Assembly: GCF_023516615.1 (NCBI RefSeq)
Contig: NZ_JAMGBF010000148.1
Location: 1-33,868 of the forward strand
Length of the DNA stretch: 33,868 nucleotides
Reading direction: 5' to 3'
Source of the DNA: Streptomyces panaciradicis
GTDB taxonomy: Bacteria > Actinomycetota > Actinomycetes > Streptomycetales > Streptomycetaceae
Position 1 is the stretch's first letter. The number at the start of each line of letters is the position of its first letter. Both the position numbers and the translations under genes were made by a program. Below the pieces are notes generated by a model, which saw only the letters and a program-made list of their open reading frames with translations, did no database searches and was not told where the DNA came from. Positions 9,001-15,536 of the stretch are shown in pieces.

Positions 9001-10590
9001 CATCTGGCCGCCGAGCTGAGGGAGCTGCAGGGGGCCGCACCCGACCCGGTGACGGTGCGCGACCTCGACATCCGCTACGGCTACGAGGACACCTCCGAGC
9101 AGAAGCGGCTCGACCCGCACGACCGCCGTACAGCCACCGTGACGGTCGGCGCGGCCGCCGCACCCGAGGGCGTGGAGTGGACGCCGTTGCGCGAGCCCGG
9201 CAGCCCTGACCGGCACGAGCTCGCGGAGACTCCCCTGACGGTGACCTTCGGCAAGGGCGACAAGGACGTGTCGGCACGCGACAGCCGCCACATCGAGGAC
9301 CTGGCCAAGCGGATCGCGGTCAGGGCGGTGCGGGACCGCCGGGCGGGTCTGAGGCCTCCGGTGATCCGGATCCCCGGGCGCGGCAACGGTCCCGACGCGG
9401 AGACGACCGGCCTGCTGCGGGCCGACAACACCCGGCGTGAGCTGGAGAAGTTCCTGACGAGGGAGCTCCAGCGGCTCCAGCAGGACGACTCGGTACGGCC
9501 GCTCACGCCGGCCGATTTCCGGATCGTCGCCGAGTTCGACGACGCGCCCAAGGCGCTGTACCAGGACCCCCTGACGCACCGCACCGCGACCATCCGTGTC
9601 GACTGGCCGGCCGAGGGGACTCCTGAGCCGGAGGAGAAGCCGCTTCCTCCCCTGCCGCCCGTTGCCGAGGCGGAGGACAAGGCCCTGCCACCGTTGCCGC
9701 CGACTTCGGAGCCCGGGAACCAAGAGGACCAGGTCGAGGAAGCTTCGTTGTTCGCGCCGGAGTGGGGTGAGGAGGACGACAGTGGTCCTGTGAAGCCGCT
9801 GACGACGGCGGAGGAGCGGGTGAGGACCGGGGTGGTGCGGCAGGGGCGCGCGGAGGTCACGGTCGTCGCCCCGTGGCAGACGGGCGAGGAGGCGGCGGTC
9901 CATGGGACGGTCATCGGAACCGAAGCACCGTTCGCCGGAACTTCGGTCGCCGCGGGAACCGGCTACACCCGGGGTCCGGCGCCGGACACCGTGGTCGGGC
10001 CGGACGGGACCGTGCTGGAGTTGCGCCCGGTGCACGGACCCGGCAACGGACTCACCGAGGCCGCGATGCGCGTCGTAGGCGACGACCTGCCGGACTGGTT
10101 CCTCTCCGACGGCACCCCGGACCAGGACATCGCCGTCCTGCTTCGCGCCGACCTGGCGGCCGAACTGACCGAGGCGGATCTGCCGGAGGCGTTCCCCGGG
10201 GCGGCCCAGGCGGAGCTGACCGCCACGGCCGAGGAACTGGCACGGGCCGGGGTGACGCTCACCGAACGGCCCGACGGCGTCATCCGGGTCGGGCCGGCCG
10301 ACCTGACGCCTCTTCAGTACACGCGGCTGCTTCTGACCCGCCCCGAGCACTGGGACCCGGCTGTCAGCCGGATCGCCGCCGCGGGACTGGCCCGCCTCCT
10401 GATGCTCGACCTCACCCTCGTCGACCTCGACACGGGTACGGAGAGCCGTTTCAGCGGGGGCCTGTCTCGAGGCGTGCTCGTCCGGGACGGTGGCCGCTTC
10501 CGGTTGGCCGTACCGCGCCGGGACGCGAGCACCGGGACCTCGGACGACGACACGGCCGGGACCCACGACCATCCATCAACCCATCCCTGA
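1..10590 (+). CDS. Giant multidomain polymorphic toxin (OTU + three lethal-factor-like metalloprotease modules + DXD glycosyltransferase), 5' partial
   Basis: The frame is open from base 1, so the true start lies upstream; the TTG at 37 is only the first possible in-window start. Residues below count from that TTG. Order: Pro/Ala/Ser/Thr-rich linker (about 38-235); helical repeat A1 (248-331); linker; OTU-like cysteine protease (526-822; GDGDC with Cys549, and VHY with His813); module R1 (929-1064); helical repeat A2 (1078-1164); linker; metalloprotease copies 1 (about 1274-1580; HEFAH 1440-1444, Tyr1491, Glu1498), 2 (1592-1888; degenerate HAYAQ) and 3 (2032-2348; HELAH 2206-2210, Tyr2257, Glu2264); toxin-type glycosyltransferase (about 2399-2788; INFFWIG, Asp2615-Val-Asp2617); modules R2 (2916-3044) and R3 (3067-3192); a PLPPLPP linker; a C-terminal domain of about 250 residues I do not recognise. 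The T7SS-associated gene just downstream suggests type VII export. Toxin activity and eukaryotic targets are inferred. Similar giant Streptomyces proteins exist, but I cannot name the exact family. Confidence 0.9.
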   Translation, partial: GGRAGIASGGEGLSSKAGQASGELAAAAGGFNGVNVLAGLGGVGAPVPGHGPVASTGAPVHAAAGGGETTDTPRPTTASGTPRTATTGGTPQRQTEETTGPDSVAGGPAAHEAQAEGQPPAPMGTASTGVPVSGTPSTTPAATSGTATPEAGRPAATEAGRPPSAQVQETSRPTATTPSDTSRSTAPAAPEATRTATTGSQAASGRPSTTTPSEAGRAATAPPQEPGRTPATVSGEPSRRAGEKAEVGETGTASATVDPEALRSLTAAHWPVSRPGAEEMATALNIVRTHQRLDTFTPEAEPSFGDLDAGSLAVYAVAVELRAHDGDERPAVELSRQLASGRPKPVRGYLPGGSGRGAPGGQDPARSGSERAGSSSAGRLAHTETSGGPSGPRGPRPGPGSRAGTSEAGRPAVVTETSDRSVRRLPPEPTPAEQSASRSRSGTGPAGPRPAGPRAARGDGSLPPEATATSTSASSSSAVRSGSGPSALRSGSGPERGAGDADGSRVRRLPHRPAVPTAPGRDEAQPVRGSSAATQHRPVTQTVTVDGVPYEVLRVAGDGDCFPTSVLAGIARQLPDSALRALDVRQLRDRVADWLTGGSPEAVARRAELDAGPDPVGVLLNDLDLPALETLLGEPAPELPREEVERIEQNLMRPQYLRALIDQFANPADRAIVGGFTPGMAARFLPGFVPDREKIDKASLQRLVRDRRTTRLRDLAAERLRTGHPSSQVLYQRLIARHPSLVRVYPELAVMLKTPTSEVVALAVRSTDMWTSPFYDRMPELTAAALDLNITTVQTFEGMSDLTLANRLNPAAARSLHVFYEGGVHYSAMNRVGGPAPAEQAPVISQAARLTESPVVGLPPAAPWDVDANPGLPLLEGALRAAGASESLVARLGGLNVDAVNQLNRMLMAGPQQNAAISAADVARARRKGRSTKPRATAAPVTVPFTMGSTEISEEQRHRLDALAVLVAEQARTNVLAGVSLPVVRVLGRGGGARFAFARRSPRDVARSREEAVERHLRDRVTQVLARQPSARHPLTGDDFRFEAAGDEQPSQDDVDTAERDGGEVPADSVDVQVDFTPEPTPAQEEIAPELIAAKWAEVEHRVNPRRAVALSLAYHIVRTHQRVTGFQSNENPQFGELPLAHRAVYAVAVSLVDSPGDVDGAEALSRALAANQPAPSAAADTRGRDGVGRSSRWTRDRWGSASRSASRSGRIFPAPSSAQPGAGGPYRPMPAPVNSTSPRSTGTGGVVFTPQPLAPVTHHQHHAPAGPSAHGGPSVPAPSTRALRLSNDLPSMDARARAMELAALHAHERRWLSSHPELVDNLKNALSAEEFALAAVQLLVHVPEAVRRPASARQEAHALLSRMLRDPDVTAQMLKRGANVVVVPKDVPLTTLEQFEHLRGEVHGDGRITDFIRGIDHSSTAVPEENLLGERSLVAREAGTVDPDGYSVTVHEFAHAIHRNGLTRAEQQQIKKAYDDRRALGADAQWPDGPRLHLNGVPTDNYSARNEYEYFAQLTNVYFGVNTGQDASTLRPRENGAEWVTSHERALLPLLQRLYGPPEEAGFNRPVNPLQNNLREDEVFEGVRALFRDDSHPLHREKADAPPDADELVRELPLLDDEARAQRLAALKPAHRRWLAGDTALVDELSRTLSAESFADTAAQLMVEVLPGADRPVSARQEAQALLARVLRDPRVAARLLDNNVVVRVLPRNVPITALPQYQHLSGRTMPNGRPFAGLRELHGRATLVPEENLLGDFSPVSFVRHPQRYSSAVHAYAQTVYTYGLTDAERDWIEAAYQARQRRGTLAQWPRGTQQDTPSAQAYFAQLTSVYLGVNGGRDVTGRPLPNGPQWVLANESVVAPLLTRLYGPVRSAWIDRPVNPVHQTLEENTGFEGVRALFGDGSRPHGAPQRRSPDAVVPGGRIFATPPPTPAPAADLDASGRGPEGAPRTRGSRPAESRAATGGARMPGGVTESWQTAARRLPPDALSADAAAPVMAGAAHDLPHAQPLGFAAPAPAAVATGSLDSGGAVLTRRDAAVPKPAAARPADEVADEGARLVADLLSSDAVRRARALAEVGPQHRSWLASHPDDVHRLGAVLTPEEFAQAAAQVLVDVPEGVRRPIAARQAARVLVARMLRDPEVAARLLTDGSRVVVVPADTPMTELEPFRHLQGEPAPGGRTWDQVRGSGGHVTAITEENLLGESSPLPNTRYADGYSTTVHELAHMVHHHGLSQADRQAIDRAFAARRALGPDASWPDGIRRDREGRVTDNYSSRDAEEFFAQLSNVYLGVNTGLDPFTGRPRENGARWVEENEPGLLPLLRRLYGPAPQEGELGPVNPVRAVQEEDETLAAVRLLFHGEQVVAPDSWTEPRATASWTGRDRSESSHDKEQLPPPPPSGMTHLMPVSGTPVGDLAGWPGPLSSAQREEVLRQVGTFLVTGRLSAVRVVLHRLNRRSDRLRGTQYEDEAARLANRVAWDLDRAERGPGLQSPPKVINFFWIGRPMSGSAVTNVLRWAELARQHGWIVQMWTDTAPVSAARPAMLSTWDPAVFQAMETAGVRFRAVESLLPPDRPAGWKNGRFDQGFTLQNPRMLKLRTMYNNARLHPGAFPVASDLVRIGIMLYEGGAYFDVDMEPGGVELFTEARKMGRTDLPVIGPMFRDARVFAGQRADFAELLGVPAETVSMEDVARYAMRHAMFGNAFMMAVPGSRFFERAIDAIGDEAVQWNPEALATSGAFLTGPFLYHRVAAQQVASYGLGEVTDAETGAAMDQQELGRWARLGWLTAESENQVDRPVGQAPIPSQNSGDDIRSRLGRGPRNPRGGAGSGASRSAGTFAPPPSESETRTPGGRSGLADGLSGVPVTGGSVFVRRSGTPSPARRAAAGAVTERSSGDLASEIRAATDRDPEGESESAPETRTAPDALAPAARQPLTVPFARGSRTVDAGQDQALRELARTLAAEAVRNRAEGLPQQVVRVSGRGNSTGHASFTGRTRAKNTAWILEAHLAAELRELQGAAPDPVTVRDLDIRYGYEDTSEQKRLDPHDRRTATVTVGAAAAPEGVEWTPLREPGSPDRHELAETPLTVTFGKGDKDVSARDSRHIEDLAKRIAVRAVRDRRAGLRPPVIRIPGRGNGPDAETTGLLRADNTRRELEKFLTRELQRLQQDDSVRPLTPADFRIVAEFDDAPKALYQDPLTHRTATIRVDWPAEGTPEPEEKPLPPLPPVAEAEDKALPPLPPTSEPGNQEDQVEEASLFAPEWGEEDDSGPVKPLTTAEERVRTGVVRQGRAEVTVVAPWQTGEEAAVHGTVIGTEAPFAGTSVAAGTGYTRGPAPDTVVGPDGTVLELRPVHGPGNGLTEAAMRVVGDDLPDWFLSDGTPDQDIAVLLRADLAAELTEADLPEAFPGAAQAELTATAEELARAGVTLTERPDGVIRVGPADLTPLQYTRLLLTRPEHWDPAVSRIAAAGLARLLMLDLTLVDLDTGTESRFSGGLSRGVLVRDGGRFRLAVPRRDASTGTSDDDTAGTHDHPSTHP

Positions 10591-10604
10591 GGACCGACAC
10601 CACC

Positions 10605-11699
10605 ATGAGCGACAACCCCGCAGTGGACGAACTGACCGAGGACGCCCCGCCCCCGGTCCTCAGCTGGCCGGTCGTGCCGACGGACGTGGCCGCCGACGGC
10701 ACGGACGCCGAGACGCAGCACAGCAGTGCGGATGCCACCGACAGTTCCCAGGACTCCGATGCATCACCGGGGACGGCGATACCGACGGCACCGGAGCACA
10801 TCCAGAACGCCGCGCTGCTCGCCCCCGACCACTGGTTCGGCCTGGTGGACGTGGCCTGGACCGGTGCCTGGCCGCCGCCCCACTGGGCCGTGGTGGGCCA
10901 GTGGCGCTCCGACGCGGCCGGTCGGCTCGTGGAGTGGCAGCGCAACCCGGAGTACCTTCCCTCTCCCGCCGCGCGCGGCTGGCCCCGGCCCACCGACCCG
11001 ATCGACGCGGCCGTGCAGCGCGCCGCGGCCGGCTACGGCCAGGACAACGAGGTGCCGCGGCTGGTGGCGCGATCCGAGGTCGCCACGTTCATCCGGCCGG
11101 ACGGACAGCCGGTGGTGGCGGTCGCGCCGGACGGCAGCCCCGTGGTGCCGGTCTACACGTCCCAGCACCAGTTGGACGGCGGCGGTCGTCTGGCCTACGA
11201 GATCCATGCCGTACCGGACCTGGTGGAGTGGCTGCCCGAGGGACACGCGCTCTACGTGAACCCGTCCGCGGCGGTGGCCATGCGGGTGGACCCGGAGGCT
11301 CTGGACCAGGCGCTCGCCGAGTTCCGTGAGGAGAACGCGGGAGAGGACGAGCGGGTGCCGGCTGACGGGTCCACGGCGGTCACCGGCGTGGACCGGACAT
11401 CGGTGCAGGAGGCCGCGCCCGGCACGGGTGACCCTGACACGGCTGACCTCGGCCCGGACGGCTCTGACCCCGCCGTTGTGCGGCCGGTGGCCGGGGAGGC
11501 GGACGAGTCGCTCGTCGCGGCGGCGCGGATCGAGACCGCCGGTTCTGCACCGGCGCCGGTCGTCGCGGGGCCGGCCCCCATCGACACCGCCGAGGACACA
11601 CCGGATCGAGGCAACGCCCAGAACGTCGGCGAGTCCGCCTCGGCCCCCGGTCTCGCGGAGACCGCCGCCGCGGCCCTGATGGCACCGACCGGTCGCTGA
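10605..11699 (+). CDS. Type VII secretion system-associated protein (SseB-like)
   Basis: 364 residues. The ATG at 10605 is preceded by GAGGA and lies 14 bases after the giant gene's stop, so the two are probably cotranscribed. After an acidic, Ser/Asp-rich N-terminus, residues about 60-150 form a Trp-rich domain (APDHWFGLVDVAW, then WAVVGQW) that I associate with proteins annotated as type VII secretion-associated in Streptomyces. Residues about 155-245 look SseB-like (residues near LYVNPSAAVAMRVDPEAL). The last 110 residues are a low-complexity Ala/Pro/Asp tail. There is no signal peptide or membrane segment, so it is probably cytosolic. A chaperone, export-adaptor or immunity role for the giant toxin is plausible from position alone. 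Family assignment is by recalled pattern, not a search. Confidence 0.8.
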   Translation: MSDNPAVDELTEDAPPPVLSWPVVPTDVAADGTDAETQHSSADATDSSQDSDASPGTAIPTAPEHIQNAALLAPDHWFGLVDVAWTGAWPPPHWAVVGQWRSDAAGRLVEWQRNPEYLPSPAARGWPRPTDPIDAAVQRAAAGYGQDNEVPRLVARSEVATFIRPDGQPVVAVAPDGSPVVPVYTSQHQLDGGGRLAYEIHAVPDLVEWLPEGHALYVNPSAAVAMRVDPEALDQALAEFREENAGEDERVPADGSTAVTGVDRTSVQEAAPGTGDPDTADLGPDGSDPAVVRPVAGEADESLVAAARIETAGSAPAPVVAGPAPIDTAEDTPDRGNAQNVGESASAPGLAETAAAALMAPTGR

Positions 11700-11716
11700 C
11701 CGGCCCCAACACCCAA

Positions 11717-11746
11717 GGGCCCGGCGGGCGACAACCCGCCGGGCCC
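11717..11746. terminator. Bidirectional hairpin terminator between convergent genes
   Basis: GGGCCCGGCGGG (11717-11728) pairs perfectly with CCCGCCGGGCCC (11735-11746) around the 6-base loop CGACAA. It starts 17 bases after the stop of the T7SS-associated gene and ends 43 bases before the stop of the convergent ATPase gene. It has no U-tract, as is common in Streptomyces. Confidence 0.8.
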
Positions 11747-11789
11747 CGCTTCGTACGCCAGCCCGTACCTGTACCCTCCCGGGCCGGCT

Positions 11790-14700
11790 CTACCGGCCGG
11801 CCGCCGTCCGTCCCACCGGCAGCAGACCGCCCTCGGGACCCGAGCCGGCAACCTCCCTTTGCGCCCCGCCGACCGCCCCTGGTCCTTCCGGCAGGTCCTC
11901 CGGCAGCAGTTGCTGGAGATCCGTCAGGTCCGGCGCGGTCAGCGCGCTCAGCCGCCGGGCCTGGCTCGTGGTCATCTCCTGGAGCAGCTGCCGCGCGGTA
12001 CGGGCGTTGCCGAAGGACCGGTCGCGCGGCAGGGCGTCGATGTGGGCGCGCAACGCCTCGACCGTCTCGGGCACGCATGCGTAGCCGGACTCCTCGGCCT
12101 GCCCGCACACGATGGTGACCAGCTCCTCCGTGGTGTAGTCCTCGAACCGCACCTGCCGGGAGAAGCGCGAGGCCAGCCCGGGGTTGGAGGCCAGGAAGCG
12201 GCTCATCTCCCCGGTGTAGCCGGCGGCGATCACCACCACGTCGTCGCGGTGGTCCTCCATCAGCTTCAGGAGTGTGTCCACGGCCTCGCGGCCGAAGTCG
12301 GAGGGCGCGTTCTCGGGAGTGAGTGTGTACGCCTCGTCGATGAACAGCACGCCGCCGAGGGCGCGTTCGAAGACCTCGCGGGTGAGCTGCGCGGTGTGTC
12401 CGACGTAGCGGCCCACCAGATCCGCACGGGCGACCTCCACCAGCTGGCCGCGTGGCAGCACGCCCAGAGCGTGCAGCAGGCTCGCGTACAGGCGGGCGAC
12501 CGTGGTCTTTCCGGTGCCGGGTGGGCCGGTGAAGATGAGATGGTGGCTCATCCTCGGCACGGGCAGGCCGACGGCCTCCCGCTGCCGGGCGGCGGCGAGC
12601 ACGTTGACCAGGTCGCCGACCTCGCGTTTGACGGCCCGCAGGCCCACCATGGCCTCCAGCTCGGCCAGCAGCGTCTGCGGGTCACCGGCCCGTTCCCGGC
12701 CGGACGCCGAGTCCTCCTCCCCGACGTCGGCGGGCAGGAGCAGCGCCAGGTCGCTCTCCGCCGGTTCGGTCATCGAGGCGAGCCGGGCGGCCTGACGGTC
12801 GATCATCTCCTCGAACACCCGGCGGGCGGCACGTCCGTTGCCGAACGTGGCGTCGCGCGGCATCCGTTCGTAGAGTCTGCTGAGCGCGTCGCGGGTGCTG
12901 GGGTGCAGCTCATAGCGGTGGGCCGCGCACATGTTCTCGGTGATCGTCACCATCTCGGCGTCCGAGTAGTCGGCGAACTCGATGCTGCGGGTGAACCGGG
13001 AGGCCAGACCGGCGTTGGCGGACAGGAAGGACTCCATCTCCTCCGGGTATCCGGCGACCACGACCACCACGTCGTCGCGGTGGTCCTCCATCAACTTCAC
13101 CAACGTGTCGATCGCCTCCCGGCCGAAGTCGGCGCCGGAACCCTTGCTGTCGGACAGCAGGGTGTACGCCTCGTCGATGAACAGCACCCCGCCGAGCGCT
13201 TCCTTGAACGCCTCGGTGGTCTTGATCGCGGTGCCACCGATGACCTGGGCCACCAGGTCGGCGCGGGAGACCTCGACGAGGTGGCCGGACCGCAGGACGC
13301 CGAGGGAGGCGAGGATGCCGCCGTAGAGCCGGGCCACGGTGGTCTTGCCGGTTCCGGGCGGCCCGGAGAAGACCAGGTGACGGCTCATCGGCGGGACCGG
13401 CATGCCCAGCTTCGCGCGGCGCTGTGCCAGCTGGTTGAGATTGACCAGGGTGGCGACCTGGCGCTTGACGCCCTCCAGGCCGACCAGTGCCTCCAGTTCC
13501 GCCATCGGGCCGGCGGGAGTCGGGGCAACTGCCGCTGCCGCTGCCGATGCCAGGGGGCCGGTCGCCGTGCCGCCGGTCGCCGCGCCGTCGTCCGGTGCGG
13601 CGCCGCGGGGGAGTGCCCCGGTGGTTCGTTCCGCGCCCCAGGAGTCGGGGGTGGCGTTGCCACTGCTGGACAGGTCGTCCACGGCCAGCCGTTCGCTGTC
13701 GCGGGTCTGCCGCAGGCCGGAACCGCGGTTGTCCCGCAGCGAGCAGCCGGTCACCGACACCGGTTCGGCGCTGTCGACGCGGATGCCGTCGCCGAGGCTG
13801 CCCGTGATCTCGCAGTCGCCGATGGCAGCCCGCCCGCCGGCGGCCACCCGCACGCCGTGGGCCCCGGATCCGGTGATCCGGGTGCGGGTCAGGGAGAGGT
13901 CCGCCCCCTCCTCGGCGACCGCGCCACAGCCGCCGCTGGCGGAGATCTCACAGTCCCGTACGGTCGCCCGTCCGCCGGCGGTCACGGCCACGCCCGCGTC
14001 GGCCGACGAGCGCAGCACGGCGTCGCCGAGATAGGGGTTGCCCCCGTCGGTGACCTGGACGGCGGCGCCGCCCGCCGCTTCGATCACACAGCCCTCGAGC
14101 CGCCCGCGTCCGCCGTCGCAGACCTCCACGCCGTCGCCGCCCGGTGAGGTGATGACGGCCCTGCGCAGCAGCGGGTTGGCGCCGGACCGTATGGAGACCG
14201 CCACCCCCGCCGGGTGGTCGACCTCCAGGCGGTCGAACTCGGCGGCGCAGTCCTCGGCGAGCAGCACGGCCGCCCGCGCGTCGCCGCAGTCACGGACCAC
14301 TGTCTGGTGGAACACCGGTGTGGAATGGCCCAGTACGTGGATCGCGGTGCCGTTGGAGGCGAGGAACTCGCACTCCTCGAAGGTGCCCCGGGACCGTTCG
14401 CCGACGACCAGTGCGGCCGCTGCCGTCCCCGAGGTGCGGCAGCGGCGCAGCGTCGGGTCGCAGCCCGAGGCCAGCACGATGCCGCTCTCCGAGGCGTCGG
14501 TGACGGTGACGTCCTCCAGGACGGGACGGCCACCGGTGGTGAGGTAGAGGCCGGTGGACACGTCACGAACCGCGGTCCGCAGCACCGTCGTCGCGCTGTT
14601 CCCTTCGAGGGCCACGGCGGGCTTGTCGGTGAGGGAGATCTCGCAGTCCTCGACCGAGCCGCGCGCCTCGCCGTTCGCGAGGACGCCATTTCCCCGGGCG

Positions 14701-15236
14701 TCGCGCAGCCGGCAGCCCCGTACCGTCGTACGGCCCTGCTCGCCGATGACGACCGCGGAGGATCCGAGGTGCTCGACGAGACAGTCCTCGACCACGCTGC
14801 CGCTGGGAGAGACGTCCACGACGCCCGCGCCGCCGGGGTTGCCGATGCGGCAGCCCCGCATGGCCACCGAGCCGGTCAGCCGGGCCAGGACGGCCGTCCA
14901 GCCGGACCCCACGACCGTGCACCGGTCCATGGCGACCTGGCCGCGGGGCGCGTCGACCACGGGCACATCTTCCTCGCCGCCGCGCAGCAGCAGGTCGGTG
15001 AGCATGACCTCCTCGGCCATCAGCACCACGGCGCTGCCGTAGCGGGGGCAGATCTCGACGCTGTCCCGGCCGGCCTCGGCGACGATCGTCACCCTTGTCC
15101 GGACGGTCAGGTTCTCCGGGTAGCGTCCCGGCGTCACGCTGATCACGGCACCGGCGCGTGCCCGCGCCAGTGCCTCGCCGATCGTGCGGCAGCCGTCCGG
15201 GCTGTCCGGACGGACCCTGAGCACCTGCCGTGACAC
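11790..15236 (-). CDS. Parallel beta-helix protein fused to two CbbX/EccA-like AAA ATPase domains
   Basis: 1,148 residues from the GTG at 15236, chosen because an AGGAGGT Shine-Dalgarno sits 7 bases upstream; an in-frame GTG at 15257 has none. Residues about 1-540 are right-handed parallel beta-helix repeats of about 23 residues (patterns such as VEDCEI, LRRC, VRDCEI), opening with a pectate-lyase-like segment (TIGEALARARAGAVISVTPG). An Ala/Gly/Thr linker leads to AAA domain 1 (about 600-855; GPPGTGKTT near 624, LFIDEAYTL near 683) and AAA domain 2 (about 875-1115; GPPGTGKTT near 903, LFIDEAYTL near 962). The AAA units resemble CbbX, SpoVK and the C-terminal half of T7SS EccA, in which an N-terminal TPR replaces the helix. 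It is convergent with the giant toxin operon. Role inferred: substrate-handling ATPase for T7SS; substrate unknown. Confidence 0.9.
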   Translation of the reverse strand: MSRQVLRVRPDSPDGCRTIGEALARARAGAVISVTPGRYPENLTVRTRVTIVAEAGRDSVEICPRYGSAVVLMAEEVMLTDLLLRGGEEDVPVVDAPRGQVAMDRCTVVGSGWTAVLARLTGSVAMRGCRIGNPGGAGVVDVSPSGSVVEDCLVEHLGSSAVVIGEQGRTTVRGCRLRDARGNGVLANGEARGSVEDCEISLTDKPAVALEGNSATTVLRTAVRDVSTGLYLTTGGRPVLEDVTVTDASESGIVLASGCDPTLRRCRTSGTAAAALVVGERSRGTFEECEFLASNGTAIHVLGHSTPVFHQTVVRDCGDARAAVLLAEDCAAEFDRLEVDHPAGVAVSIRSGANPLLRRAVITSPGGDGVEVCDGGRGRLEGCVIEAAGGAAVQVTDGGNPYLGDAVLRSSADAGVAVTAGGRATVRDCEISASGGCGAVAEEGADLSLTRTRITGSGAHGVRVAAGGRAAIGDCEITGSLGDGIRVDSAEPVSVTGCSLRDNRGSGLRQTRDSERLAVDDLSSSGNATPDSWGAERTTGALPRGAAPDDGAATGGTATGPLASAAAAAVAPTPAGPMAELEALVGLEGVKRQVATLVNLNQLAQRRAKLGMPVPPMSRHLVFSGPPGTGKTTVARLYGGILASLGVLRSGHLVEVSRADLVAQVIGGTAIKTTEAFKEALGGVLFIDEAYTLLSDSKGSGADFGREAIDTLVKLMEDHRDDVVVVVAGYPEEMESFLSANAGLASRFTRSIEFADYSDAEMVTITENMCAAHRYELHPSTRDALSRLYERMPRDATFGNGRAARRVFEEMIDRQAARLASMTEPAESDLALLLPADVGEEDSASGRERAGDPQTLLAELEAMVGLRAVKREVGDLVNVLAAARQREAVGLPVPRMSHHLIFTGPPGTGKTTVARLYASLLHALGVLPRGQLVEVARADLVGRYVGHTAQLTREVFERALGGVLFIDEAYTLTPENAPSDFGREAVDTLLKLMEDHRDDVVVIAAGYTGEMSRFLASNPGLASRFSRQVRFEDYTTEELVTIVCGQAEESGYACVPETVEALRAHIDALPRDRSFGNARTARQLLQEMTTSQARRLSALTAPDLTDLQQLLPEDLPEGPGAVGGAQREVAGSGPEGGLLPVGRTAAGR

Positions 15237-15536
15237 TCTCCCGACCTCCTGAGTCACCTACGCGCGTGTGTGTGGCCACGCGGTGACGACGACCAGGCCG
15301 CGGTCTCACGCCGGCGCTGTCGGCCATGCCCGGGGATCATAGGCAGCAGGGTGTGCGTAAGAACTGACCGCGACGGCGCGCCCTTCGTGTGGCAGACCTG
15401 AGCGGACGCTGGGGCAGCGATCCGGGGTCATGGGGGCAGAAGGCGCCGCCGACGCGACCGGCCGGGCCGCCGTCTTGCTTGGCTTGACGCCGTCGGCACG
15501 AAGTCGGCACCCCCTACATCACGTCACGAGGTGTTC
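15237..15536. other. Divergent intergenic region with an 11-bp-period direct repeat
   Basis: About 300 bases between the divergent beta-helix/AAA gene and the small secreted protein. The only clear structure is GTCGGCAC at 15492-15499 repeated exactly at 15503-15510 (11-bp period), 27 bases before the ATG of the secreted-protein gene. I see no ORF with good coding character and no convincing -35/-10 pair. Confidence 0.5.
15244..15250 (-). promoter_or_regulatory. Ribosome binding site fixing the start of the beta-helix/AAA gene
   Basis: On the minus strand this reads AGGAGGT, 7 bases before the GTG at 15234-15236. It lies between two in-frame GTG codons and supports the shorter protein. Confidence 0.75.

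Noticed and set aside
6604..10572. Minus-strand open frame of 1,322 codons antisense to the giant gene
   Set aside because: Its product is Arg/Gly/His/Pro-rich with no domain, and it mirrors the codon pattern of the plus-strand gene, which has clear motifs. It is a high-GC shadow.
11859..14147. Plus-strand open frame of 762 codons opposite the beta-helix/AAA gene
   Set aside because: It is rich in Gly/His/Gln/Val without domains, and the minus strand carries two perfect AAA Walker sites. Shadow frame.
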